Shown one piece after another: positions 1 through 6,888 of a stretch of DNA of 64,000 bases. Location: contig JANXAZ010000011.1 of assembly GCA_025062095.1 (NCBI GenBank), positions 33,920-97,919 on the forward strand. The letters are read 5' to 3'. Origin of the DNA: Geminicoccaceae bacterium (GTDB taxonomy: Bacteria > Pseudomonadota > Alphaproteobacteria > Geminicoccales > Geminicoccaceae). Under the pieces are notes generated by a model. It did no database searches. It saw nothing but the letters and a program-made list of their open reading frames with translations, and was not told the DNA's origin. The position numbers and the translations under genes were made by a program. Position 1 is the stretch's first letter. The number at the start of each line of letters is the position of its first letter.

Positions 1-198
1 CGCGACGATGACGCGGATCCCGCTTCCGGCGGCGCCTTTGGCGAAGGCGAAAAGCCGCTCCGGGGTGCGGTGGGCCGAGACGATGCGGACCAGATGCGGC
101 ACCTCGAGCTCGTCGAGGATGCGGGCGGCGTGGCGCATCGTCGCCCAGTCCGAGCGGCTGCCCATGACCACGGCGACCTTGGGCGGAGAGCGCGTCAC
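1..198 (-). CDS. purE: N5-carboxyaminoimidazole ribonucleotide mutase PurE, N-terminal 66 residues (runs off the window)
   Basis: Reverse-strand translation gives the PurE N-terminus: a short lead, then the nucleotide-binding stretch VVMGSRSDW (residues 10-18) and, further on, [14 protein letters not shown], both hallmarks of class I PurE. The enzyme moves the carboxyl group of N5-CAIR to form CAIR in de novo purine synthesis and works as a cytosolic octamer. The reading frame is still open at base 1, so about 100 C-terminal residues lie outside. I chose GTG at 198 because it overlaps the csrA stop (GTGA) and gives the usual short leader; no upstream start is possible without entering csrA. 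Translation is therefore probably coupled to csrA. purK, the usual partner, would be expected just beyond the left edge. Confidence 0.9.
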   Translation of the reverse strand, partial: MTRSPPKVAVVMGSRSDWATMRHAARILDELEVPHLVRIVSAHRTPERLFAFAKGAAGSGIRVIVA

Positions 199-452
199 GA
201 GCGATCGCCCTCGACGAGGGGAGGCTGCGGTGCGACCGTCCCCGAGCCGCCGTCGAGCACGACCGTCGCCGACCGACAGGCGGCCTCGTTGGCGGCCCGG
301 ATCGCGAGATAGAGCTCTTCCCGCAGAACCGAGGCGGTCGGCGGGAAGGTGATGCCGAGCCGGACCTGGCGGCCTCTGAGCTCGATCACGCGCACGACGA
401 TCTCGTCGTTGATGACCACCGCTTCGCCCTCGCGGCGCGTGAGATAGAGCAT
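195..452 (-). CDS. csrA: Carbon storage regulator CsrA
   Basis: The 85-residue product begins [16 protein letters not shown] and continues with VRLGI, the conserved beta-strands of CsrA. The first about 60 residues cover the whole family; the rest is a Pro/Gly-rich tail longer than in E. coli CsrA (61 residues). CsrA is a dimeric RNA-binding protein that blocks or stabilises mRNAs carrying ANGGA motifs, and in many bacteria it controls flagellar genes. It is divergent from flgB, with 122 bases between, and its stop overlaps the purE start by GTGA. ATG at 452 is the only start that leaves the family N-terminus intact. The flagellar neighbourhood suggests a role in motility control; the link with purE looks like coupling rather than shared function. 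Confidence 0.92.
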   Translation of the reverse strand: MLYLTRREGEAVVINDEIVVRVIELRGRQVRLGITFPPTASVLREELYLAIRAANEAACRSATVVLDGGSGTVAPQPPLVEGDRS

Positions 453-574
453 CTTCGCGACTCCCCTCGCGATCCGGGTCGCTCCCGACGATGCACCCGG
501 AGGCGTTGAGGATCTCTTAACCGTCCCCGCCTTAGATCGGGCGCGCAGCGCCGGTTCGGTGCTTCGGAGGCGAC

Positions 575-988
575 ATGCGCGTACCCGCCCATTCCCCGCT
601 CTTCGCCCTGATCTCCGAGCGCGCACGTTGGCTCGGTGCCCGGCACACCGTGCTCGCTCAGAACGTAGCCAATGCCGATACGCCCGGCTACCGGCCGAGC
701 GACCTCTCGCCCTTCGAGCGCGCTCTGCGCGAACCGCCGCGATCGGCGGCTCCGCCTCTCGTGCGGACGAGCCCCTTGCACCTCGCGGGTACCGCACCCG
801 CCCGCTCCGCGGATCCCCGCACGCGCGAGGTCGGGTCTTACGAGATCGCACCTTCGGGGAACGCCGTGGTGCTCGAAGAAGAGATGCAGAAGCTCGCGCA
901 GAACCAGCTCGATCATCAGCTCGCCACGAGCCTCTATACGCGCCATCTGGCGATGCTCAGGACCGCGCTCGGAACCGCGGCGAGCTGA
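575..988 (+). CDS. flgB: Flagellar basal-body rod protein FlgB
   Basis: The 137-residue protein has the FlgB/rod pattern: an N-terminal helix ending in the rod signature QNVANADTPGYR (about residues 29-40) and a C-terminal amphipathic helix region with EEEMQKLAQNQLDHQLATSLYTRHLAMLRTAL-like composition. FlgB forms part of the proximal rod joining the MS ring to the distal rod in the periplasm, and is exported through the flagellar type III machine. It opens a plus-strand block flgB-flgC-fliE-fliQ-fliR-flhB, the order common in Alphaproteobacteria. The spacing to flgC is 43 bases. The start ATG at 575 is immediately followed by recognisable family sequence. Confidence 0.93.
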   Translation: MRVPAHSPLFALISERARWLGARHTVLAQNVANADTPGYRPSDLSPFERALREPPRSAAPPLVRTSPLHLAGTAPARSADPRTREVGSYEIAPSGNAVVLEEEMQKLAQNQLDHQLATSLYTRHLAMLRTALGTAAS

Positions 989-1031
989 TTGGGAACGTCT
1001 TTTTCTGAACCGTATCGCGGAGTGGAGCAGA

Positions 1032-1439
1032 ATGGATCTCGATGTGGCCATGCGCGTCGCGAGCTCCGGGCTCAAGGTCCAGGCCGCGCGGCTGCGGGTG
1101 ATCGCGGAAAACCTCGCCAATGCCGAATCGACCCCGCGCACGCCCGGAGACGAGCCCTATCGGCGCAAGCTGCTGGAAGTCGCGAGCCGCCGCGATCGCC
1201 AAAGCGGCGCCACCTTGGTCCAGGTGCGAGCTTATCGGGTCGACGAACGCGAGCCGCCCAAGCGCTACATGCCCGACCATCCGGCTGCGGACGCGGCGGG
1301 TTACGTGCGGTTCCCGAACGTCAACCCGCTCGTCGAGCTCGTCGACATGCGCGAGGCTCAGAGATCGTACGAGGCCAACCTCAACGTCATGCACATGGCG
1401 CGCGCCATGCTCCAACGCACGCTCGACATCTTGCGCTGA
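1032..1439 (+). CDS. flgC: Flagellar basal-body rod protein FlgC
   Basis: A 135-residue product starting MDLDVAMRVASSGLKVQ, with the rod signature RVIAENLANAEST (about residues 22-34) and the C-terminal FlgC motif PNVNPLVELVDMREAQRSYEANLNVM. It is the second proximal-rod subunit and an export substrate of the flagellar type III apparatus. It lies between flgB and fliE, with 17 bases to fliE and a strong AAAAGGAG ribosome site in that gap. An upstream extension of the frame exists but lies inside flgB, so ATG at 1032 is preferred. Length is normal for the family. Confidence 0.93.
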   Translation: MDLDVAMRVASSGLKVQAARLRVIAENLANAESTPRTPGDEPYRRKLLEVASRRDRQSGATLVQVRAYRVDEREPPKRYMPDHPAADAAGYVRFPNVNPLVELVDMREAQRSYEANLNVMHMARAMLQRTLDILR

Positions 1440-1456
1440 AAAAAGGAGTTTTCGCG

Positions 1457-1768
1457 ATGAAAACGACACCCGCCCGAGCCCTCGCCGCTTACGCGGCGGC
1501 GGCGATCTCCGCCGACGAATCCCGAACGAGCGCGGCCGAGACCGGTCCGGACGGCGGTTTCGCGGCTCTGTTGCGCCACGAATTCGCGACCACGGTCGCC
1601 ACCTTGCGCCACGCTGAAGCCACCGCGGTGAAAGGTCTTCTCGGCGAAGCGAGCCTGCAGGAGGTCGTCGAAGCGATCAGCGCGGCCGAACTCGGCCTGC
1701 AGAAGGTGACCGCGATCCGCGATCGGGTGATCGCCGCTTACCAAGAGATCCTGCGCATGCCGATCTGA
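1457..1768 (+). CDS. fliE: Flagellar hook-basal body complex protein FliE
   Basis: A 103-residue protein with the FliE C-terminal half: alternating helices around ATLRHAEATAVKGLLGEASLQEVVEAISAAELGLQ and the ending TAIRDRVIAAYQEILRMPI, which closely matches the family end (Y-x-E-I-x-R-M-x-I). FliE is the adaptor between the MS ring and the rod. A ribosome site AAAAGGAG lies about 8 bases before ATG 1457. It is followed by fliQ after 13 bases. The N-terminal 35 residues are alanine-rich and poorly conserved, as is usual for FliE. Confidence 0.92.
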   Translation: MKTTPARALAAYAAAAISADESRTSAAETGPDGGFAALLRHEFATTVATLRHAEATAVKGLLGEASLQEVVEAISAAELGLQKVTAIRDRVIAAYQEILRMPI

Positions 1769-1781
1769 GCCGAGCGGTGTC

Positions 1782-2057
1782 GTGAACCCGGAGCAGATCC
1801 TCGAAATCGGCCGCGAGGCGATCTGGGTGATGGTGGTGGTGGGCGCCCCCGGTATGCTCGCCGCGCTCTTGGTCGGGCTCACGATCGCGGTGCTGCAAGC
1901 GCTCACCCAGATCCAGGAGGCGGCGGTGGCCTTCGTCCCGAAGATCCTGGGCGTCGCGGCCGCCCTCGTGGTCGCCATGCCCTGGACGCTCGGCGTGCTG
2001 CAGCGCTTCACGACCGAGCTCTTCGCCCGGATCGCCGCCACGGGAGGCGCGCCGTGA
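1782..2057 (+). CDS. fliQ: Flagellar type III export gate protein FliQ
   Basis: The 91-residue product has two strong membrane helices (about residues 15-40 and 50-75) joined by the conserved loop LTQIQEAAVAFVPKI, the FliQ signature. FliQ packs with FliP and FliR in the export gate of the flagellar type III secretion apparatus in the inner membrane. The start is GTG at 1782. fliP is not between fliE and fliQ here, so it must be elsewhere. fliR follows after 37 bases. Confidence 0.92.
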   Translation: MNPEQILEIGREAIWVMVVVGAPGMLAALLVGLTIAVLQALTQIQEAAVAFVPKILGVAAALVVAMPWTLGVLQRFTTELFARIAATGGAP

Positions 2058-2094
2058 GCGGGGCGCGATCGGTGCGCGCGGGCCGAGGCCGGCC

Positions 2095-2856
2095 GTGAAC
2101 CCGCTCGATCTCGTCCGGCCGGACGTGCTCGCGCCGTGGGTGGTGTTCGCCCGTCTCGGCGCAGCCTTCCTGCTCCTGCCCGGTTTCGCGGAAACCTACG
2201 TGACCCCGCGGCTGCGCCTGGCGACGGCGCTTTTCTCGAGCCTGCTCGTGACCGGCTCGGGGCTCGTCGCGCCGCCCCCGCTCCCGAGCGAGCCCGCGCG
2301 CTTGGCGGCCCTGATCCTGGGCGAGATCGCGATCGGCCTCGCCATCGGCGTCACCGCTCGCTTCGCGCTCGCGGCCGTGCATCTCGCGGGAACGCTCGTC
2401 GCCACCAACTCGGGCCTGGCCGCGGCCGCGCTCTTCGATCCCGGCGAAGCCACTCCCGGCACCCTTCCGGGCGCGTTTCTTTCCAGTGCCTTTTTGGCCT
2501 TGCTCTTCACGAGCGACGCGCACCACGCGCTCTTGCGCCGCCTGGTCGGGAGCTACGATCGTCTGCCGGTCGGCGAGCACCTGTGGATCGCCGATGCCGC
2601 CGAGCTCCTCGCGCGGCTGGGAAGCGAGCTCTTCGCCACCGGGCTCGCGATGGCGGCACCGCTCCTGGCGGTGGCGTTGCTCGCCAATCTCGCCTTGGGT
2701 GTGCTCGCTCGGCTCGTGCCGGCTCTCCAGATCCTTTTCGTCGCGTTGCCGTTGCAGCTCCTGCTCGCCCTCGCGGCGCTCGCGGTGTCTTTCGGCGCGA
2801 GCCTGCTCCTCGCGCTTCGTTTCCTCGAACGCGCCACCGCTTGGACCTCCGGGTGA
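2095..2856 (+). CDS. fliR: Flagellar type III export gate protein FliR
   Basis: A 253-residue, very hydrophobic protein with about six membrane segments. Recognisable FliR traits are the N-terminal ARLGAAFLLLPGFAE segment, GEIAIGLAIGVTARF near residue 80 and the C-terminal LALGVLARLVPALQILFVALPL block. It completes the FliPQR gate and contacts FlhB. GTG at 2095 starts the frame; flhB begins 3 bases after its stop, so fliR and flhB are certainly cotranscribed. Confidence 0.92.
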   Translation: MNPLDLVRPDVLAPWVVFARLGAAFLLLPGFAETYVTPRLRLATALFSSLLVTGSGLVAPPPLPSEPARLAALILGEIAIGLAIGVTARFALAAVHLAGTLVATNSGLAAAALFDPGEATPGTLPGAFLSSAFLALLFTSDAHHALLRRLVGSYDRLPVGEHLWIADAAELLARLGSELFATGLAMAAPLLAVALLANLALGVLARLVPALQILFVALPLQLLLALAALAVSFGASLLLALRFLERATAWTSG

Positions 2857-2859
2857 GCG

Positions 2860-3942
2860 ATGGCCGAAGAACGAGACGAAGCCGAACGGACCGAAGAACC
2901 GTCGCAACGACGGCTCGAGCAGGCCCGCGAGCGCGGTCAAGTCGCGGTCTCGCGCGAGATCGGACACGTTTTCGTCCTTTCGGCCGGCCTCGCGCTGCTC
3001 GTCTTTCTCGCTCCTTGGACCGGCGCGCGGCTCGGTGCCGCGATGCGCGCGCTGTTCGCGCTCGCCCCCGCCGGCGATCCGAGCGCACTCGTTCTCGTGC
3101 ACGAAGCCGTGGGCGAGGTGGCGGTGCCCGTCGGCCTCTGGCTCGCGATCCTGCTGCTCGCGGGACTGGCCGGACCCTTCGCGCAGAACGCGATCGTTTT
3201 CAGTGCCGAGCCGCTTCGGCCGCGTCTCGAGCGGATCTCGCCGCTCGCCGGGCTGCGGCGTCTGATCTCGGCCGCGGCGTTGACGGAATTCCTCAAGAAC
3301 CTCGTCAAACTCGCCCTCGTCGGTGCCGCGGCCTTCTGGTCGCTGCGCGATCTCCTCTCCGAGCTCGCCTCGAGCGTCGCGCTTCCCCTTCTCGGCTGGG
3401 TCGAGGTCCTCGGCGCACGCGCTTTCCGGCTCCTCGGCTTCGTCCTCGTCGCGCTCGCGCTCGTCGCCGCGGTCGACGCGCTCTGGCAGCGCTTCGAGCA
3501 TCGCCGGCGGCTGCGGATGACCCGGCAAGAGGTCAAAGAGGAGTTCCGCGAAACGGAAGGCGATCCCAAGGTCAAACAGAGGCTGCGGCAGCTCCGTTTC
3601 GAGCGCGCCCGCCGGCGGATGATGGCCGAGGTGCCGAAGGCCACGGTGGTGGTGACCAATCCCACGCATTACGCCGTCGCCCTGCGCTACGAAGCGGCGA
3701 CCATGCGGGCTCCGCGGGTGGTCGCCAAGGGAGTGGATCGGATCGCGCTCAAGATCGTCGCGATCGCCCGCGCGCACGGCGTGCCGGTGCTCGAGGATCC
3801 GCCGCTCGCCCGCGCCTTGCACGCTGCGGTCGAACCCGGCCAGACGATCCCGGCGAGCTTGTACGAGGCGGTGGCCCGGCTCATCGCCCACGTCTACCGC
3901 TTGCGCGGGATCGAGCCGACCGGCTCGTCTCCTCGAGCCTGA
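2860..3942 (+). CDS. flhB: Flagellar export switch protein FlhB
   Basis: A 360-residue protein with the typical FlhB start (MAEERDEAERTEEPSQRRLEQARERGQVA), four membrane segments over about residues 30-210, and the cytoplasmic domain containing the autocleavage motif NPTHYAVAL (around residue 267). Cleavage between N and P switches export specificity from rod/hook to filament substrates. The motif is intact, so the switch should work. Its last 49 bases overlap the 3' end of the convergent pssE-like gene on the other strand. It closes the flagellar block. Confidence 0.94.
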   Translation: MAEERDEAERTEEPSQRRLEQARERGQVAVSREIGHVFVLSAGLALLVFLAPWTGARLGAAMRALFALAPAGDPSALVLVHEAVGEVAVPVGLWLAILLLAGLAGPFAQNAIVFSAEPLRPRLERISPLAGLRRLISAAALTEFLKNLVKLALVGAAAFWSLRDLLSELASSVALPLLGWVEVLGARAFRLLGFVLVALALVAAVDALWQRFEHRRRLRMTRQEVKEEFRETEGDPKVKQRLRQLRFERARRRMMAEVPKATVVVTNPTHYAVALRYEAATMRAPRVVAKGVDRIALKIVAIARAHGVPVLEDPPLARALHAAVEPGQTIPASLYEAVARLIAHVYRLRGIEPTGSSPRA

Positions 3943-4427
3943 TCCGCTCGCGCGAGAAAACGCGCGACGATCCGCGGCACGTCGCTGCCGAGCCGGTAGT
4001 CGACTTCCGCGGGGCCGCGCAGGAGGGCGCGCAGCGCCGGCAACAAGGCGCGAGGGTCTTCGCACACGTGGATCGGATAGACGGCGGCGATGCGCCGCAG
4101 CACCGGGAGCTGATCCTCGGCGGGAAAAGAGCGGCTCGGGCGTCCGCGCCGCGGCACCGCGAGGATCGGTCGTCGCGCGCGCATCGCATCGCCGAGGATC
4201 CCGATGCCGCCGTGCGTGATCACCACCCGCGCTCGGGCGATGCGGCACCGGAACTCCTCCGGGTCGAGCCAGCGCGCCCAGGCGAGCCGCGCGGGGATCG
4301 CGCGCGATCCGCCGATCTGCGCGAATCCCGAGAGCCGGAGCGCCCCGGCTGCGGCGTCGGCGGCTTCGACGCCCCGTCCCACGCCGCGGTCCATCGTGCC
4401 GACGGCGACGAAAAGACCCTCGGTCAC
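3894..4427 (-). CDS. PssE/Alg13-like glycosyltransferase catalytic half
   Basis: The 177-residue frame from GTG 4427 starts with EGLFVAVGTMDRG, which matches the beginning of PssE/Alg13-type proteins (FVTVGT-F-x). It carries the sugar-nucleotide-binding stretch VVITHGGIGILGDAMRARRPILAVPR, with H-G-G-x-G in the family position. Such proteins need a membrane-anchored PssD/Alg14 partner to transfer a sugar to a lipid-linked acceptor during exopolysaccharide synthesis. The partner lies directly upstream and overlaps by GTGA. A much longer reading of the same frame exists upstream but lies inside the pssD-like gene. The 3' end overlaps flhB by 49 bases. Confidence 0.8.
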   Translation of the reverse strand: MTEGLFVAVGTMDRGVGRGVEAADAAAGALRLSGFAQIGGSRAIPARLAWARWLDPEEFRCRIARARVVITHGGIGILGDAMRARRPILAVPRRGRPSRSFPAEDQLPVLRRIAAVYPIHVCEDPRALLPALRALLRGPAEVDYRLGSDVPRIVARFLARADQARGDEPVGSIPRKR

Positions 4428-4894
4428 AGAAGAGGTCCGCTCGCGAGCTGCGCCTCGGGAAAGCGCGCTTTCTGTTCGGGCCACTGGACGATGAAGAGAT
4501 CGGCGAAGCGCCGACACAAACGTCCGGAAAGAGATCCTCGGAGCGCGGCCGCGGTCTCGATGAAGATCACTTCGGCGCCCGAGAGTTTGCCCAAGATCAC
4601 GGTCGGCACCGCGACATCGGCTCCGGTCGAGATCACCAGGCGCGGACGCTCGCGCAAGAGCACGAAGAAAGCTTGCAGGGCGTTGAGCAGGGTGCGCAGG
4701 AAGGAGCGCCGGGGATGGCACAGGCTGTAGATCCGCCGCGCCGCGAGGCGCGTCGGTCGCCCGCCCCCATAGGTCACGTGGTAGCAATCGAGGAAAACGA
4801 TGCCTTCGAGGGCGCGCTCGAGTTCCGCGAGATGGCCGCCGCGGGAATAAGCGAGGCAGGTCCGCCTCGGTTCGACGTGCAGGATCTCGCTCAC
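4424..4894 (-). CDS. PssD/Alg14-like glycosyltransferase membrane-anchor half
   Basis: The 156-residue product has the Alg14/PssD pattern: a Rossmann start with CLAYSRGGHLAELERAL (S-x-G-G-H near residues 17-21), a hydrophobic helix around residues 67-80, LVISTGADVAVP (the family S-T-G-A motif) and IFIETAAALRG (F-I-E-T/S). Alg14-type proteins sit on the membrane and recruit the Alg13/PssE half to form a UDP-sugar transferase. It starts with GTG 4894 overlapping the upstream nucleotidyltransferase stop and ends overlapping the pssE-like start, so three genes are translationally coupled. Specific sugar unknown. Confidence 0.82.
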   Translation of the reverse strand: MSEILHVEPRRTCLAYSRGGHLAELERALEGIVFLDCYHVTYGGGRPTRLAARRIYSLCHPRRSFLRTLLNALQAFFVLLRERPRLVISTGADVAVPTVILGKLSGAEVIFIETAAALRGSLSGRLCRRFADLFIVQWPEQKARFPEAQLASGPLL

Positions 4895-5556
4895 GGAAGG
4901 CTCGTGCGTGGTCGCTCGGCGTAGCGTCGCGCGATCCGCCCGGCGCGATCGAGGATCACGAGAAGCGGCTCGTCCCGGCGAAAACGGTCGAGGGACGCGA
5001 GATCGTCGTAGGCGTAGAGGTCGAGCGGGACGAGCCGGAACAACGCGCGCGTGCGCAACCGCAACAGCAAGAGGTTGATCGCGAGCCAGCGCCGCAGGCC
5101 CGGCGGGCGCACGAGGCGCAGATCGATGTCCGAGTTCGGTCCGGGCGCGTCCGAGCCGGCCGCGCGCGAGCCGATGCACACCGCTTCTTCGAGCCAGGGA
5201 ATACGGCGCAACTCCGCCGCCGTCTCGGCGAGGAACCGATCGAGTGCGCGCGGAGATCGACGCCACGCTGGGCAATAACGCGCGCACACCCACAGCTGTC
5301 CGTTGAACAGAAAGTTGAAGCTGTGCGCGATCACGAGTGCGGCGAGCCAACCCGCGAACGGCGTCAAGAGCAGTGCGAGCGCGGCCTCGAGGGCGAGCCG
5401 GAAGGCGCGTTCGCCGCGGTCCATCCCGCGCGTGCCCTGAAAACACCAGTTGATCGCGAGGATCACGGGGCAGCTCTGCATCACCGCCCGCAGCCACGGG
5501 TGGCGCGGGGCGAGCGGGAAGACTTTGGCTTTGGGTGGCGCGACGCTCCTGGACAC
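4891..5556 (-). CDS. Membrane-associated nucleotidyltransferase-domain protein
   Basis: A 221-residue protein with two parts. The N-terminal half has hydrophobic segments (about residues 50-90) that would place it at the membrane. The C-terminal half has a minimal nucleotidyltransferase signature: G-S-R (in AVCIGSRAAG), then, 9-10 residues on, SDIDLRLV with the two metal-binding aspartates D-x-D. This matches the pol-beta superfamily (MNT-like) core. The true substrate is unknown; the neighbours, PssD/PssE-like glycosyltransferase halves joined by GTGA overlap, suggest a role in polysaccharide priming or modification. It is divergent from the Wzy-like gene. Start ATG/other at 5556 is the first available in the frame and has no strong ribosome site that I can see. 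Confidence 0.6.
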   Translation of the reverse strand: MSRSVAPPKAKVFPLAPRHPWLRAVMQSCPVILAINWCFQGTRGMDRGERAFRLALEAALALLLTPFAGWLAALVIAHSFNFLFNGQLWVCARYCPAWRRSPRALDRFLAETAAELRRIPWLEEAVCIGSRAAGSDAPGPNSDIDLRLVRPPGLRRWLAINLLLLRLRTRALFRLVPLDLYAYDDLASLDRFRRDEPLLVILDRAGRIARRYAERPRTSLP

Positions 5557-5689
5557 GCGCGTGTTTCAACCATAAAGTGAGAGAGCGCGCAACCCCGAGT
5601 GGAAACGACGGCTGTCGGCGCTCTTCGCCATCCTCTTCCCCTTCGCCTTCCTCTCCTCCGAGGCCGCCCGCCTCCTCGGCCTCGAGCGG

Positions 5690-6847
5690 GTGCGCGTGCT
5701 CGTCTTTCCCTTCGCGCTCGCCGCCCTCCTCGGTGCCGCGCTCGTGCGCGTTCCCCGGCTGCCCGCCCGCGAACCCACCGTGCCGCTGCTGCTCGCCGCC
5801 GCGCTCGCGGTCGTCCTCGTGCTCGATGCGGTCCTGGGCGAGGTCGATCCGCTCGATTACCGCATCGCTCTTCTCCTCCCGATCCTGTTCTTCGGCTCCA
5901 ACCTCGCGCGAGCGGCCGAACGGGTTCGGCTCGCCGAGCTCGCCTGGTGGTCGTTGACCGCCTACGTCGTCGCTACGGCCGCTCTCGCCTGGTTCGCTCC
6001 GCCCCCGGCTTTCGTGCGCGGACGCGCCGATCTCGTCCGTCTCGACTTCAGCGGCTCGCTCGTCGCCCACGCCGGGCTGTGCACGATCCATCTCGTCGCC
6101 ACGCTCGCCCGTCTCGCTGCACATCGCGGTGCACTCGTTCGGTTCGGTCACGGGGGGCTCGCGCTCCTCGCCGGCGCCATGGTCCTCGCCACCGGCACGC
6201 GCACCGCGCTCGCCGCGCTGTTCCTCTCTTTCGCGTTCGATTTCGCCGCATCGCGACCGTCGCGGCCGCGGCGTCGGATCCTGGTCTACGCGACCGGGCT
6301 GTGCGCGGCGATCGGTCTTTATTCGATTTCGGTGAGCGACGATTTCGTCGAGCGGCTGTTTTTCGGCAGCGGCGCGGATTGGTCCTCCGGCCGGCTGGCG
6401 AGCCAGCTCTTCTGGCTCCTCCTCGCCCTCGAGCGGCCCTGGGGATCGGGCTTCGGAGCCGTGCGCGAGCGGCTGCGCGACGGCCGACCGTCGCTCGACG
6501 GGACGAACCATCTCGAGTGGCCGCACAACGAGCCGCTGCGCTTTTTCGTCGAAGCCGGCGTGGTGGGTCTTTTCTTCGTCGGGCTGTTGGTCGGATGGCT
6601 CGTTCGTCGGACGCTGCGCGCCGCCCGTTGCGAGCGCGACGAGGAGCGCCGGGCTCTGCTCTCGGCGATCGCCGCCGATATGATCACCCAATGTCTTTTT
6701 CAGAACTACTTCAACAACATTTATTACGCGACGACGCTCTGCACCCTGCTCGTCGTTCTGATCGAGCAGGCGGAAAGGCGGGACGAGACGACGCGCGCGC
6801 CCGCGCACGCGCGCGCCCCTCTTTCGAACCCCGCGCCCGCGACCTAG
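5690..6847 (+). CDS. O-antigen ligase/polymerase-like (Wzy_C family) membrane protein
   Basis: About 385 residues from GTG 5690, with roughly ten membrane segments. Family traits are the GTRTALAAL stretch (T-R-T near residue 165) and the periplasmic-loop signature HLEWPHNEPLRFFVEAGVVGL (P-H-N near residue 285) of the O-antigen ligase/Wzy superfamily. It would polymerise or ligate lipid-linked sugar units in the inner membrane, fitting the divergent PssD/PssE-like locus. The frame stays open upstream to a stop at 5573-5575, and this stretch also reads as a plausible first membrane helix, yet it has no ATG, GTG or TTG. So either GTG 5690 is used and the first helix is lost, or a rarer start such as CTG 5612 is used. 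Confidence 0.75.
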   Translation: MRVLVFPFALAALLGAALVRVPRLPAREPTVPLLLAAALAVVLVLDAVLGEVDPLDYRIALLLPILFFGSNLARAAERVRLAELAWWSLTAYVVATAALAWFAPPPAFVRGRADLVRLDFSGSLVAHAGLCTIHLVATLARLAAHRGALVRFGHGGLALLAGAMVLATGTRTALAALFLSFAFDFAASRPSRPRRRILVYATGLCAAIGLYSISVSDDFVERLFFGSGADWSSGRLASQLFWLLLALERPWGSGFGAVRERLRDGRPSLDGTNHLEWPHNEPLRFFVEAGVVGLFFVGLLVGWLVRRTLRAARCERDEERRALLSAIAADMITQCLFQNYFNNIYYATTLCTLLVVLIEQAERRDETTRAPAHARAPLSNPAPAT

Positions 6848-6888
6848 AAAGCGGGGTCGCGAGCGATCCGGCGTTGCGGGAGGCGAAG

